Source: Pseudomonas capeferrum
GTDB lineage: Bacteria; Pseudomonadota; Gammaproteobacteria; Pseudomonadales; Pseudomonadaceae
Direction of reading: 5' to 3'
Assembly: GCF_013523055.1 (NCBI RefSeq)
Contig: NZ_JAAMQM010000004.1
Location: 230,013 to 294,012, forward strand
DNA: 64,000 bases
The notes under the pieces were generated by a model. That model did no database searches and had not been told where the DNA came from. It saw nothing but the letters and a program-made list of their open reading frames with translations. Numbering within the stretch: position 1 is the first letter of the stretch; each line of letters begins with the position of its first letter. A program made the position numbers and the translations under genes. This document shows, piece after piece, positions 48,797 through 59,622 of the stretch.

Positions 48797-49672
48797 ATGG
48801 GCTACTTATTGATCGTCGCGCTGATCCAGGCGTTTTCCTTCAACCTGATCGGCGAATACCTGGCCGGACAGGTCGACAGCTACTTCGCCGTGCTGGCGCG
48901 GGTGATACTCGCGGGGCTGGTGTTCCTGCCGTTGACTCGCTGGCGGCAGGTCGAGCCGGGGTTCATGCGTTCGATGTTGCTGATCGGTGCGCTGCAGTAC
49001 GGGATCACCTATGTCTGCCTGTACCTGAGTTTCCGCGTGCTGACGGTCCCCGAGGTGCTGCTTTTCACCATTCTCACCCCGCTGCACGTGACCCTGATCG
49101 AGGATGCACTCAACCGTCGCTTCAACCCTTGGGCGCTGGTGGCCGCACTGGTAGCGGTAGCGGGCGCGGCGGTGATTCGTTTCGACACCATCAGCGGTGA
49201 CTTTTTCATCGGCTTCCTGCTCCTGCAACTGGCCAACTTCACCTATGCCGCAGGCCAGGTGCTGTACCGCCATCTGGTCGCCCGCCACCCCAGCGACCTG
49301 CCGCACTACAAGCGGTTTGGTCATTTCTACCTAGGCGCGTTGCTCGTGGTGCTGCCGGCGTTCCTCCTGTTCGGCAACAGCCAGCATCTGCCCAGTACCG
49401 ACGTGCAATGGCTGGTCCTGCTGTTCCTAGGGCTGTGCCCGACCGCGCTGGGCCTGTACTGGTGGAACAAGGGCGCCTGCTTGGTCCCTGGGGCGACCCT
49501 GGCGGTGATGAACAACCTGCACGTGCCGGTTGGCCTGGTACTGAACCTGTTGATCTGGAATCAGAATGAGCCGCTCGGACGGTTGTTGCTGGGCGGGGCC
49601 GTGATCCTCGGCTCGGTGTGGTTGAGTCGGCTGGGTGATCGCAAGGAAGTTGCCGTGGGTGGCAGGGCATAG
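48797..49672 (+). CDS. EamA family drug/metabolite transporter (CarO-like)
   Basis: A 291-residue inner-membrane protein with ten helices in two EamA repeats (FTILTPLHVTLIEDALNRRF, then PTALGLYWWNKGACLVPGAT). It resembles the group of carboxylate/DMT transporters annotated YedA/CarO-like. Substrate unknown. GAGAGG lies 5 bases before the ATG. Confidence 0.83.
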   Translation: MGYLLIVALIQAFSFNLIGEYLAGQVDSYFAVLARVILAGLVFLPLTRWRQVEPGFMRSMLLIGALQYGITYVCLYLSFRVLTVPEVLLFTILTPLHVTLIEDALNRRFNPWALVAALVAVAGAAVIRFDTISGDFFIGFLLLQLANFTYAAGQVLYRHLVARHPSDLPHYKRFGHFYLGALLVVLPAFLLFGNSQHLPSTDVQWLVLLFLGLCPTALGLYWWNKGACLVPGATLAVMNNLHVPVGLVLNLLIWNQNEPLGRLLLGGAVILGSVWLSRLGDRKEVAVGGRA

Positions 49673-49783
49673 CGGCGGGTAGCTTCAGTTGTCCCTGCTC
49701 GGCCTTCGGCATGATCGCCAGGTCTGCATGGCTCGGAGCGGCCCCTTGCTTGCCGAGCGACTCGGCAAGCAAGGGAAGGATAC

Positions 49784-51085
49784 TCAGGCCTCGAGGGGCT
49801 CGGCGGCCTGTGCTCGCTCAACCTCGGTAGCCCTTGCCGAGAACAACCCAGCACGCAGATCGCTCCCGCTCGGCTGCTGGTACAGGCTCAGGTCGAACTC
49901 CGGAAGCACCGCCAGCAGGTAGTCGAAGATATCCCCCTGGATACGCTCGTATTCGGCCCACACGGTGGTGCGGGTGAAGCAATAGATCTCCAGCGGCACG
50001 CCCTGGGCGCTGGTCTGCATCTGGCGAACCATGCACGTCATGTTCTGCTGCACATCGGGGTGATCGCGCAGATAGGCGAGGGCGAAGGCGCGGAAGGTGC
50101 CTACGTTGGTCAGTCTGCGACGGTTCGCCGACAACTCCGCGCTCGCGCCCTGCGCCTGGTTCCAGCTGTGCAGCTCCTGTCGCTTGAGCGCCAGGTAGTC
50201 CCCGAGCAAACGCACCTGGCCCAGGCGTTGCTCTTCCTCGGGCGTGAGGAAACGGACACTGCTCGCGTCCAGGGACAGGCTGCGCTTGATCCGCCGCCCG
50301 CCCGATTGCTGCATGCCGCGCCAGTTGCGGAACGACTCGCTCATCAGGCGCCAGGTGGGGATGGAGACAATGGTCTTGTCGAAGTTCTGCACCTTCACCG
50401 TGTGCAAGGTGATGTCCACGACATCGCCGTCGGCGCCGACTTGCGGCATCTCGATCCAGTCGCCCACCCGCAGCATGTCGTTGCTGGTCAGCTGCACGCT
50501 GGCGACGAACGACAGCAAGGTGTCCTTGTAGACCAACAGGATCACCGCCGACATTGCGCCCAGACCCGACAATAGCAGCAAGGGCGAACGGTCGATGAGG
50601 GTCGCCACGATGACGATTGCCCCGAACACTAAGAGAGCCATCTTGGCCAACTGCACGTAACCCTTGATCGAGCGGGTGCGCGCATGCTCCGTGCGAGCGT
50701 AGATGTCCAGCAGCGCGTCGAGCAGGCAGGACAGCGCCAGGGTGAGGAACAGGAGGGTAAAGGCCAGGGCCAGGTTGCCGAGAAAATGCTGGGCGGTATC
50801 GCTCAGCTCCGGCACCAGCTTGAGGCCGAACTGCACGACCAGCGAGGGCGTGGTCTGCGCGAGGCGGTGGAAGACCTTGTCATGACGCAGATCATCGAGC
50901 CATTTCAGGGCTTGCTGGCGAGCGAGCAGGCGTGTGCCCTGCAGGACCAGAAAGCGGACGACGCGTCCCAAGACCAGCGAGATGACCAGCAGCACGGCCA
51001 GGCCGAGGGCGGCGTGCAGCGCGGGATGCTGGTCGAGTGTGCCCCAGGCGTCCAGGGCGTTGTACCAGAGTTGTTGCATGTCCAT
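49784..51085 (-). CDS. MscS-family mechanosensitive channel (YbdG/MscM-like)
   Basis: A 433-residue protein with about five N-terminal helices and the MscS pore/beta domain (VYKDTLLSFVASVQLTSNDMLRVGDWIEMP, shown by its parts) and a large C-terminal cytoplasmic domain (VPLEIYCFTRTTVWAEYERIQ). The length and extended C-terminus match YbdG. It likely opens on hypo-osmotic stress. Stands alone. Confidence 0.87.
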   Translation of the reverse strand: MDMQQLWYNALDAWGTLDQHPALHAALGLAVLLVISLVLGRVVRFLVLQGTRLLARQQALKWLDDLRHDKVFHRLAQTTPSLVVQFGLKLVPELSDTAQHFLGNLALAFTLLFLTLALSCLLDALLDIYARTEHARTRSIKGYVQLAKMALLVFGAIVIVATLIDRSPLLLLSGLGAMSAVILLVYKDTLLSFVASVQLTSNDMLRVGDWIEMPQVGADGDVVDITLHTVKVQNFDKTIVSIPTWRLMSESFRNWRGMQQSGGRRIKRSLSLDASSVRFLTPEEEQRLGQVRLLGDYLALKRQELHSWNQAQGASAELSANRRRLTNVGTFRAFALAYLRDHPDVQQNMTCMVRQMQTSAQGVPLEIYCFTRTTVWAEYERIQGDIFDYLLAVLPEFDLSLYQQPSGSDLRAGLFSARATEVERAQAAEPLEA

Positions 51086-51225
51086 GACGATCGAAACAAG
51101 CCAGTTGCGTAAAGAGCGGGCATTAGAACGCGTATGAGTGGCCGCTGGCCAAAAGAAATTCGGCTCCGGCGACGGAAAACGTTACCCTATGCAACTGAAT
51201 TTCCGCACTTGTCCGAGGTACACCC

Positions 51226-52545
<1,320 letters not shown>

Positions 52546-52755
52546 GGCGGGTTGTGGTGACGCCGTGAGGGCGGAGTAATGTCATGACCGCTGCAAGATG
52601 TTTTCAGGCTTCCAGCGGTCTTGAGATCGATCCTTCTCAGGGCGGAGGTCTAGCATGACGTTAGCGGATCAGACGTAAAGCCTGCGTAGCGGCCTCTGGC
52701 CCTATCGCGCCACTCTTATAGAAGAAACGCTAATTCATTGATTCAGCACGACCCT

Positions 52756-52802
52756 GTGGGAGCGCGTGAATTTCGAATTTTGAACAAGACAGTTGCTCCC
52801 CC
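52756..52802. repeat. Third copy of the dispersed repeat
   Basis: This stretch matches the arms at 852-902 and 1055-1104 around TTTGAACAAGACAGTTGCTC and begins with a GTGGGAGCGCGTG REP-like edge. It is the only recognised content of the 360-base gap 52546-52905. Confidence 0.65.
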
Positions 52803-52905
52803 AAGGTATAACCGTCCTTGAGGGCTTTGTTCTCTACGCGAGTGCACAGCCCGGCAGGCTGGGCGATCTCCTGGCGATGGCTCAAGTGACTGCCATCGAG
52901 GCTTC

Positions 52906-53175
52906 TCAGACTTTCTTTTCTGCCGCCTTCAACTCCTGCACGCGACGATCGATCAGCTGGCACTTGTCCGGCAGGTCCTTGCTTGCCGTGTCCAGCTTCA
53001 TTCCTTGCAGCTCCTCGTTTATCTCCTTGGCTTTCTGCGGGTCCTGTTCGGTCAGGTGGGTTACCAGCTTGGCCAGTTCCTCGCGCTTTTGCGTGGCCTC
53101 TTCCAATGTGCACGCCCAGGTGGGCAGAGCGCAGAAGAGGGTGGCGGCAATGGTGATGCGGGACAAGTGCTTCAT
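52906..53175 (-). CDS. Small exported helical protein
   Basis: An 89-residue protein with a signal peptide (cleavage after PTWA) and a charged helical mature part (KREELAKLVTHLTEQDPQKA) with two Cys. No family recognised. GAGG lies about 8 bases before the ATG. Confidence 0.7.
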   Translation of the reverse strand: MKHLSRITIAATLFCALPTWACTLEEATQKREELAKLVTHLTEQDPQKAKEINEELQGMKLDTASKDLPDKCQLIDRRVQELKAAEKKV

Positions 53176-53417
53176 GGATCGGCCTCGATACGGTGAGATA
53201 CTCGATGGATACCTGCCATGCGGCGAAGTTCATGCGGCGTCACCCCGTTGCTTGCCCATGCCGCGAATTTCCACGTCCGCTCCCAAGCCGGCTAGCGCCT
53301 ATTTCGACCCCGTACGGCGAGCGGGCAAGGGTGGGCAACGAATCTGACTGAACACCCCCGACAAGGTACCGGTCTATGCTGTGTATCCACTCCTTCACAG
53401 CCTGAGGTCGCGCCACC

Positions 53418-53822
53418 ATGATCACTTACGATTGGGACCTGATCGAACGCCTGTTGCACGAGGTACAGAACAGCGCCGGTCACAGCTTCACTCCACGCCC
53501 TTACGCCGAGCAGCACGCTGCCGCCCAGGCCGCGCAAGGCGATCCCGTGCCTGATCTTGACCACCTCAAGAGCCGCGCCTGCGAATACGAGAAGTTGCTG
53601 CTCGAGCGCGGTTTTATCGAAACCCGACCCGAAGATGAAGGCGGCAATGGCGAAAACTTCATCCTGACCGAGCGCGGTTCACGCTTGTTGAGCCTGATCG
53701 ACAGCAGCATCCCTGGCGACGCACCGGCGCGTGAAAAGCTGAACCAGCAGGAAGACGCGCTGGACGAAGCCACGTTCGAAAGGGTCTCGTCCAAGCCGCA
53801 GATCACCAGCGGCGCAATTTAG
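53418..53822 (+). CDS. Small regulator-like protein, winged-helix (DUF2513-like)
   Basis: A 134-residue soluble protein that starts MITYDWDLIERLLHEVQ and has a middle (KLLLERGFIETRPED then ENFILTERGSRLLSLI) with the helix-hairpin pattern of a winged helix, similar to DUF2513-type proteins. DNA binding is inferred. GAGG lies 9 bases before the ATG. Confidence 0.6.
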   Translation: MITYDWDLIERLLHEVQNSAGHSFTPRPYAEQHAAAQAAQGDPVPDLDHLKSRACEYEKLLLERGFIETRPEDEGGNGENFILTERGSRLLSLIDSSIPGDAPAREKLNQQEDALDEATFERVSSKPQITSGAI

Positions 53823-53919
53823 GCTGGCAAGACCGACCCCGGCAATCCGATAATCGGCATTGGATTCTTCTCCACTGCCGAGCATTGCCAATGAAATCGA
53901 GTACCTCAAAGGCCCGCCA

Positions 53920-54846
53920 ATGAGCATGGCGCGCAAGAACACGGACGCTTTCGCGCTGCAAGTCATGCTGGGGCTGTGCCTCATCTGGGGTAGCCAGCAG
54001 GTCCTGATCAAATGGGCCGCCGTCGACATCGCTCCGGTGATGCAGGCGGCATTTCGTTCCGGGATCGCCGCGCTGCTGGTGGGGCTGATGATCTGCTGGC
54101 GCGAGGGCTGGGGGCAGGTCGGCACCACCTGGCGCGCCGGGCTGCTGGCAGGCGCGCTGTTCGGGGTGGAATTCCTGTTCATTGCCGAAGGGTTGAAGCT
54201 GACCTCGGCGGCGCACATGTCGGTCTTCCTCTATACCGCTCCGGTCTTCACCGCACTGGGCCTGCACTTCATGCTGCCCAGCGAGCGTCTGCGACTGTTG
54301 CAATGGTTGGGCATCCTGCTGGCATTCGTCGGGATCGCCGTGGCGTTTGCCGGGGGGCTTTCGCTGGAACATCTGGATGGCCGTACCTTGCTCGGGGATG
54401 CCTTCGGGGTGCTGGCAGGGCTGGCCTGGGGGGCGACCACGGTAGTGGTACGGGGCTCGCGGCTGTCCGAGGCGCCCGCCACCCTGACCTTGTGGTACCA
54501 GTTGATGGTCGGCTTCATCGGCCTGCTGCTGGTTGCGCTGTTCAGCGGGCAGCTCGGCATGGTCTCGTTGACTCCGTTGGCCATCGGCAGCGTCCTGTTC
54601 CAGGGCATAGTGATCTCCTTCATCAGCTACCTGACATGGTTCTGGCTACTGCGCCAGTACCTGGCGTCGAACCTGGCCGTGTTCTCGTTCATCACGCCTC
54701 TGTTCGGCGTGACGTTCGGGGTGCTGTTGCTGGGAGAGCCGCTGACCCTGAACTTCGTGTTGGGCGCGCTCCTGGTCTTGCTGGGCGTGGTATTGGTCAG
54801 CGCGGAACCCTGGGTGCGCAAGCACCTGCGCAGAGTACTGGGATAG
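53920..54846 (+). CDS. EamA family drug/metabolite transporter
   Basis: A 308-residue inner-membrane protein with ten helices (LCLIWGSQQVLIKWAAVD at the start; FWLLRQYLASNLAVFSFITP late). Substrate unknown. The ATG at 53920 follows AAAGG; a longer frame from 53860 adds an unlikely polar leader. It follows the winged-helix gene by 97 bases. Confidence 0.85.
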   Translation: MSMARKNTDAFALQVMLGLCLIWGSQQVLIKWAAVDIAPVMQAAFRSGIAALLVGLMICWREGWGQVGTTWRAGLLAGALFGVEFLFIAEGLKLTSAAHMSVFLYTAPVFTALGLHFMLPSERLRLLQWLGILLAFVGIAVAFAGGLSLEHLDGRTLLGDAFGVLAGLAWGATTVVVRGSRLSEAPATLTLWYQLMVGFIGLLLVALFSGQLGMVSLTPLAIGSVLFQGIVISFISYLTWFWLLRQYLASNLAVFSFITPLFGVTFGVLLLGEPLTLNFVLGALLVLLGVVLVSAEPWVRKHLRRVLG

Positions 54847-54979
54847 AGCGGTTGCAGGGCGTTGGCGGGGGCGCTGTCCGCTTACCCGGTATCGTCAGAC
54901 ATGATCCGGATTCCGGAGCCTGTCCTTATTAGCAATAAGGTGAAACAGTTAACCGGTCGTCGGAGCTTCCTGTTTTCGC

Positions 54980-54993
54980 TTGATACGAGTCAG
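54980..54993 (+). promoter_or_regulatory. Candidate Anr/FNR-type box
   Basis: TTGAT-ACGA-GTCAG has one perfect half of the Anr consensus TTGAT-N4-ATCAA and a weaker second half. It lies 128 bases before the start codon of the small gene at 55108, with TATGAT at 55045-55050 as a possible -10 element. The rest of 54847-55107 shows no gene. Confidence 0.35.
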
Positions 54994-55107
54994 ACTCTAC
55001 CCCATCTGTAGGAATAGGCGTATGCGCAATGCAGGACATCGGACTATGATCTGTATGAAGCATCGCAGGATTGATTTGCCGTGAGGCTTACCCGTAAAGG
55101 GGGCACT

Positions 55108-55236
55108 ATGAAGAACTCCATGCACAACTGGCTCCATGACCTCGCTGTCGCCTTGGGATTGATCCCACCTCCGCTACAGCCGGTTCCGATTCCAACCGAT
55201 GAGGAGCAGCGCAAGCGCCAACCTCGGCGTCGCTGA
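55108..55236 (+). CDS. 42-residue small protein (PA1414-like)
   Basis: A 42-codon gene starting MKNSMHNWLHDLAVALGL and continuing through a Pro-rich middle (PPLQPVPIP) to a basic tail (RKRQPRRR). AAGGGGG lies 5 bases before the ATG. From memory it resembles the short PA1414-type proteins of pseudomonads, some of which are induced at low oxygen; that match needs checking. An amphipathic N-terminal helix could touch the membrane. Confidence 0.65.
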   Translation: MKNSMHNWLHDLAVALGLIPPPLQPVPIPTDEEQRKRQPRRR

Positions 55237-55443
55237 GTCGCACAGGGTCTTTCGTTGATCCTGGCCGGGCTTCCTGGAAGTCTGGTCGCCTTTTCGCCTG
55301 AAGAGCAGGCGGATTGGTGCGGTTTCCGACATTTGTCGAACCTGCTGGCTACCATTTTTTGGTATTCACCACCTTGACCACTACACAAGGAAGGTGGCCC
55401 GCCACGGAGGCTGTGGCAAACTGGCGCCAGCCAGGAGAACCCG

Positions 55444-56052
55444 ATGTCCAGACCCCGCTGCGAGCGTTGCCAGCGCCCGCAAGACCACTGCCTTTGCCCG
55501 TTGATTCCCACGCTATGCAGCCGCACTCGTGTGCTGCTGCTGCAGCATCCCAGTGAAACCGGCCATGCCTTGAATACCGCGCGTCTGGCCGCCTTGGGGT
55601 TGGTCAACGCGGAGCTGCGCATCGGCGAAGTCTTCGATGACCTGCCGGCGTTACTGGCAACGCCTGGCTATCGGGCCGCGCTGCTGTTCCCAGGAGAAGA
55701 GGCACGGGCGCTGGAGGCTTATTCGCCGACGCAAAGTCTACCCTTGTTGCTGATCGTTCCAGACGGTACCTGGCGCAAGACGCGCAAGCTGCTGTATCTC
55801 AACCCACTGCTTGGCCAATTGCCGCGTGTCACGCTCGGCCAGGTGGCGCCTTCGCGCTATCGCTTGCGCAAGGCCCCGGACGAAGGGGCATTGTCTACCC
55901 TGGAAGCAGTCGTGCAGGCATTGAACGCGCTAGAGGCACCGGCTGCGTTCGATGCACTGTTAAAGCCGTTCGACGCCCTGATCGAAGGGCAGATCCAGGC
56001 CATGGGACGTGAAACCTTCGAGCGTAACCATGGGCCCATCGTCCGTGCCTGA
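55444..56052 (+). CDS. DTW-domain tRNA-uridine aminocarboxypropyltransferase
   Basis: A 202-residue enzyme of the DTW family (E. coli TapT/YfiP type) that adds the 3-amino-3-carboxypropyl group of SAM to uridine 47 of tRNA. It has the N-terminal Cys cluster (CERCQRPQDHCLCP), the DTW signature variant PDGTW and the SAM-site region SRYRLRKAPDEGALSTLEA. AGGAGA precedes the ATG by 7 bases. Convergent with the secretion adaptor gene. Confidence 0.9.
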   Translation: MSRPRCERCQRPQDHCLCPLIPTLCSRTRVLLLQHPSETGHALNTARLAALGLVNAELRIGEVFDDLPALLATPGYRAALLFPGEEARALEAYSPTQSLPLLLIVPDGTWRKTRKLLYLNPLLGQLPRVTLGQVAPSRYRLRKAPDEGALSTLEAVVQALNALEAPAAFDALLKPFDALIEGQIQAMGRETFERNHGPIVRA

Positions 56053-56054
56053 CG

Positions 56055-57410
56055 TCAGCGTTCGCGCATGGCCTCGGTGCGGGCCTTGAGTACCGGCTTG
56101 AGCAGATAATCCAGCACGCTTTTCTGGCCTGTGATGATGTCCACCGTGGCGGTCATGCCCGGGATGATCAGCAGCGGCTTGGCATCGTCGCCGAGGTGAT
56201 TGCGGTCGGTGCGCACCTGGATCAGGTAGAAGGCATTGCCCTTGTCGTCGGTGACAGTGTCGGCGCCGATCATCTCGAGCTTGGCCTTGAGCCCTCCATA
56301 GATGGTGTAGTCATAGGCGCTGAACTTGACCATGGCCTTCTGGCCGGGATGCAGGAAGGCCACATCCTGTGGGCGCACCCTTGCTTCGATCAGCAGGTTG
56401 TCCTCGATAGGGACGATTTCCACCAGGTCGCTGCCAGGCTGGACCACGCCGCCGATGGTGTTGATCTTGAGCAGCTTGACGATCCCGCGTACTGGCGACT
56501 GCACCGTGGTGCGGTTGACGCGGTCGTCGATGGCGATGCTGGTGGCCGTGATCTTCGACAGTTCGGTGCGTTTGTCGTTGAGCTCCTTGGCCGCTTCGGA
56601 ACGGAAGCTGGCCTGCGCCTCCTCGATCTTGCTCCTGATCTCGGCAATCGCTGCCTCGGCGCGGGGGATAGCCAGGTTGGTCGCATTCAACTGGCCACGC
56701 GCCTCGACCGTGCGCTGCTTGAGCCGCAGGATCTCCACCGGTGAAACGGCGCCCGTACCTACCAGCGGCGCGGACATGTTCAGCTCCTGTTGCAGCAGGC
56801 CCATCGCCGAGCGGTACTGCTCGGCCTTGGAGCGGAATTCGGCGAGCTCCTGGGTCTTCTGTCGCAGTTGCTCGTTGAAGGTCTGCTTTTCACTGGCCAG
56901 ACGATGCTGACGCGACTGGAACAGGGCGCTTTCATCTTCAGCTACCTGGGGCGCCTTGGCGCGTACTTCATCGCTCAAGGCGAAGGGGCGGCCCTCGGCC
57001 TCTGCGGACAATCGCGCGACCTGTGCGCTCAGGGCATAGCGATCGGCTTCGCTCTCACCCTTGTTGGATTGAAAGCGCGTGTCATCCAGGCGCAGCAGAG
57101 TAGCGCCCTTGTCGACGATCTGCCCTTCGCGGACAAGAATTTCGGTGACGATACCGCCTTCGAGATTCTGCACCACTTGCACCTTGCCGGAGGGAATGGC
57201 CTTGCCGTCGCCGACCGTGACCTCGTCCAGGACGGCGAAATAGGCCCAGACCAACGCCGCCAGCAACAGCGCGGCGGCCAGCCAGACCGTCACCCGTGAC
57301 AGGCGCGGCGAGTCCTGCAGGGTCGCCCCGGCCAGCTCGGGCAGATAGTCGCGCTCGGCGGTCTTGCCAAAACTGTGCAGATAGCTGCGCACACCGTGAT
57401 CGAGAGACAT
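56055..57410 (-). CDS. Type I secretion membrane-fusion protein (LapC/HlyD type)
   Basis: A 451-residue HlyD-family adaptor: one membrane helix (about 40-62), a lipoyl half-motif (VVQNLEGGIVTEILVREGQIV), a long coiled-coil region (about 110-300), and a C-terminal beta domain (PQDVAFLHPGQKAMVKFSAYDY). It bridges the inner-membrane ABC protein and the TolC channel. It starts 9 bases after the ABC gene and is the last gene of the unit. Confidence 0.9.
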   Translation of the reverse strand: MSLDHGVRSYLHSFGKTAERDYLPELAGATLQDSPRLSRVTVWLAAALLLAALVWAYFAVLDEVTVGDGKAIPSGKVQVVQNLEGGIVTEILVREGQIVDKGATLLRLDDTRFQSNKGESEADRYALSAQVARLSAEAEGRPFALSDEVRAKAPQVAEDESALFQSRQHRLASEKQTFNEQLRQKTQELAEFRSKAEQYRSAMGLLQQELNMSAPLVGTGAVSPVEILRLKQRTVEARGQLNATNLAIPRAEAAIAEIRSKIEEAQASFRSEAAKELNDKRTELSKITATSIAIDDRVNRTTVQSPVRGIVKLLKINTIGGVVQPGSDLVEIVPIEDNLLIEARVRPQDVAFLHPGQKAMVKFSAYDYTIYGGLKAKLEMIGADTVTDDKGNAFYLIQVRTDRNHLGDDAKPLLIIPGMTATVDIITGQKSVLDYLLKPVLKARTEAMRER

Positions 57411-57419
57411 GATGAGCTC

Positions 57420-59591
57420 CTAGAGGGCTGCGCCGACGCGACCTTTGCGCAGGGCGTCGATGACCGCGTCCTTGGGGCCGTCGGCAACGATCTTGCCGTT
57501 GTCCAGCACCACCAGGCGGTCTACCAGGCTGAGCATCGAGCTGCGATGGGTGACCAGCAGCAGGGTCTTGCCGGGTACCCAGTTAGCCAAGCGACGGCGT
57601 AGCTGGTCTTCGCTGCTGTTGTCCATATGGCTGGTAGGTTCGTCGAGGATGAGGATGGGTGGTTCGAGCAACAATGCCCGCGCCAGCAGCACGGTCTGAC
57701 GCTGACCGCCCGAGAGCAACTGGCCACGCTCGCCGACCGGCCGATCGAATCCTTGCGGATGCTGGCGCGCCAACTCGCTGACCCCGGTCATCTCGGCGAC
57801 TTCGAGCATGCGCGCATCGCTGACATGGCGGGCGCCGAGGGTGAGGTTGTCGCGCAAGCTGCCCGCCAGTAGCGGCAGGTCGTGGGCAACGTAGCCGAGC
57901 TGGCTGCGCAGATCGGCGATGTCCAGTTGGCGCAGGTCGAGATTATCGAGCAGCACCTGACCTTGATCGGGCTGATAGAACCCCATCAACAATCTGGCCA
58001 GCGTGCTCTTGCCCGAACCACTGCGACCGATGATACCGATGCGTTCGCCTGGCTCGACGCGCAAACCGATGTCATCGAGCGCCGCACCAGCCTGGCCCGG
58101 GTATTGAAAGCTGACGTGGCTAATTTCCAGACCGCCCTTGAGCGAGGTGTGCTCCAGCGCCTGTTGCTCGGCCTGGCGCTCCTGGGGCAACGCCATCAGG
58201 GCATCGGTGCTGCGCATGGTCAAGCGAGCCTGCTGGTAGCGGGTGATCAGCCCGGCGATCTGGCCCAGCGGCGCCAATACGCGACTGCCAAGCATGTAAC
58301 TGGCGACCAGGGCGCCGACGCTGAGGTTGCCGGCAATGATGCTGTAGACCCCGGCAACGATGGTCGCCATGCCGCAGAACTGCTGAATGAACAGCGTACC
58401 GTTGCTGGCCAGGGACGACAGGTTGCGAGCATGGGCGTCGAGGCGGGCGAGGGCACCGTTGGTGCTTTCCCACTGGTACTGGCGCTCGCTTTCCGCTCCG
58501 CAGGCCTTGAGGGTTTCAAGGCCGCTGAGGGTCTCGATCAGCAATGCCTGGCGCACCGCGCCGAGGCTCAGGCTTTTCTGCACGGTATCGCGCAGACGCA
58601 TCTGGATGATCAGGGCGAAACCCGCCGCCAGCGGGAAGGCGATCAAAGGGATCAGCACCAGCCAGCCACCGAGCAGGCCGATGACCAGCAACATCAGGAT
58701 CACGAACGGCAGGTCGATGATGCTGGTCAGGGTGACGGCCGTAAGGAATTCACGCAGTCCTTGGAAATCATGGATGCTCTGGGCGAAGCCGCCGATGGTC
58801 GCCGGGCGTGCCTTCATCGACATGCCAGTGATGCGTTCGAAGAGTGTGGCCGAGAGGATCAGGTCGGTCTTCTTGCCGGCCTGGTCGAGCAGATGAGCGC
58901 GGACCATGCGCAGGATCAGCTCGAAGGCAGTCCCGATGAACAGGCCGATGACCAGCATCCACAAGGTCGACAGAGCCTGGTTAGGGACGACCCGGTCGTA
59001 GGTTTGCATGACGAACAGGGGCACCATCAGGCCAAGCAGGTTGATCAGCAGACTGGCCAGCAAGGCGTCGCTGTACAGCCAGCGAGAGTGTTGGAGGGTA
59101 TCGCGGAACCAGGCGTTGACCCTCGGCAGCAAGGGGCTTCGCAATTCTTCCAGCATGTGGCGGGGGCGGGCGAACAGGACTTGGCCGCTGTAGGCATCGG
59201 CCAGTTCCTCGCGGCTGACCCACTGCTCGCCGCCTTCGGCCTCGCAAGGCAGAATCAGCGCGCGCTGATCTTCGCCCCAGCGGCGCAGCACGGCAGAACG
59301 GCCATCCTTGAGCACCAGCAACACTGGCAGGTTGAGCGCCGAAATGGCGCCCAGCTCCCGGCGCAATACCCTGGCCTGCAGACCGGCCCGCGCGGCGGCG
59401 CGCGGCAGCAGAGCGAGGTCCAGGCGTTGCCGCGCCAGGGGCAGCCCGCTGCACAGGCTGGCACGGCTGGCTGGGCAAGCGTGCAGCTTGCACAGGATCA
59501 GCAGGCCATCGAGCAATGGATCATCGGGCTGTGAATCATCCAGGCCGAGGCGCGATTCCGCGACAGGGCCTGCCGGTTGCATACTGGTCAC
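57420..59591 (-). CDS. Type I secretion ABC transporter (LapB type)
   Basis: A 723-residue exporter ATPase. A degenerate C39-like domain (residues about 20-150, lacking the catalytic Cys, so no leader cleavage) precedes six helices and an ABC domain with Walker A GRSGSGKST, signature LSGGQRQ, Walker B ILILDEPTSHMD. This is the LapB/RTX-adhesin class that handles giant adhesins. GTG start at 59591 with AGGAG about 10 bases before; ATG at 59582 is an alternative. Confidence 0.9.
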   Translation of the reverse strand: MTSMQPAGPVAESRLGLDDSQPDDPLLDGLLILCKLHACPASRASLCSGLPLARQRLDLALLPRAAARAGLQARVLRRELGAISALNLPVLLVLKDGRSAVLRRWGEDQRALILPCEAEGGEQWVSREELADAYSGQVLFARPRHMLEELRSPLLPRVNAWFRDTLQHSRWLYSDALLASLLINLLGLMVPLFVMQTYDRVVPNQALSTLWMLVIGLFIGTAFELILRMVRAHLLDQAGKKTDLILSATLFERITGMSMKARPATIGGFAQSIHDFQGLREFLTAVTLTSIIDLPFVILMLLVIGLLGGWLVLIPLIAFPLAAGFALIIQMRLRDTVQKSLSLGAVRQALLIETLSGLETLKACGAESERQYQWESTNGALARLDAHARNLSSLASNGTLFIQQFCGMATIVAGVYSIIAGNLSVGALVASYMLGSRVLAPLGQIAGLITRYQQARLTMRSTDALMALPQERQAEQQALEHTSLKGGLEISHVSFQYPGQAGAALDDIGLRVEPGERIGIIGRSGSGKSTLARLLMGFYQPDQGQVLLDNLDLRQLDIADLRSQLGYVAHDLPLLAGSLRDNLTLGARHVSDARMLEVAEMTGVSELARQHPQGFDRPVGERGQLLSGGQRQTVLLARALLLEPPILILDEPTSHMDNSSEDQLRRRLANWVPGKTLLLVTHRSSMLSLVDRLVVLDNGKIVADGPKDAVIDALRKGRVGAAL

Positions 59592-59622
59592 AATGGCCTA
59601 CTCCTGTCGCGGGGACGGGGGA

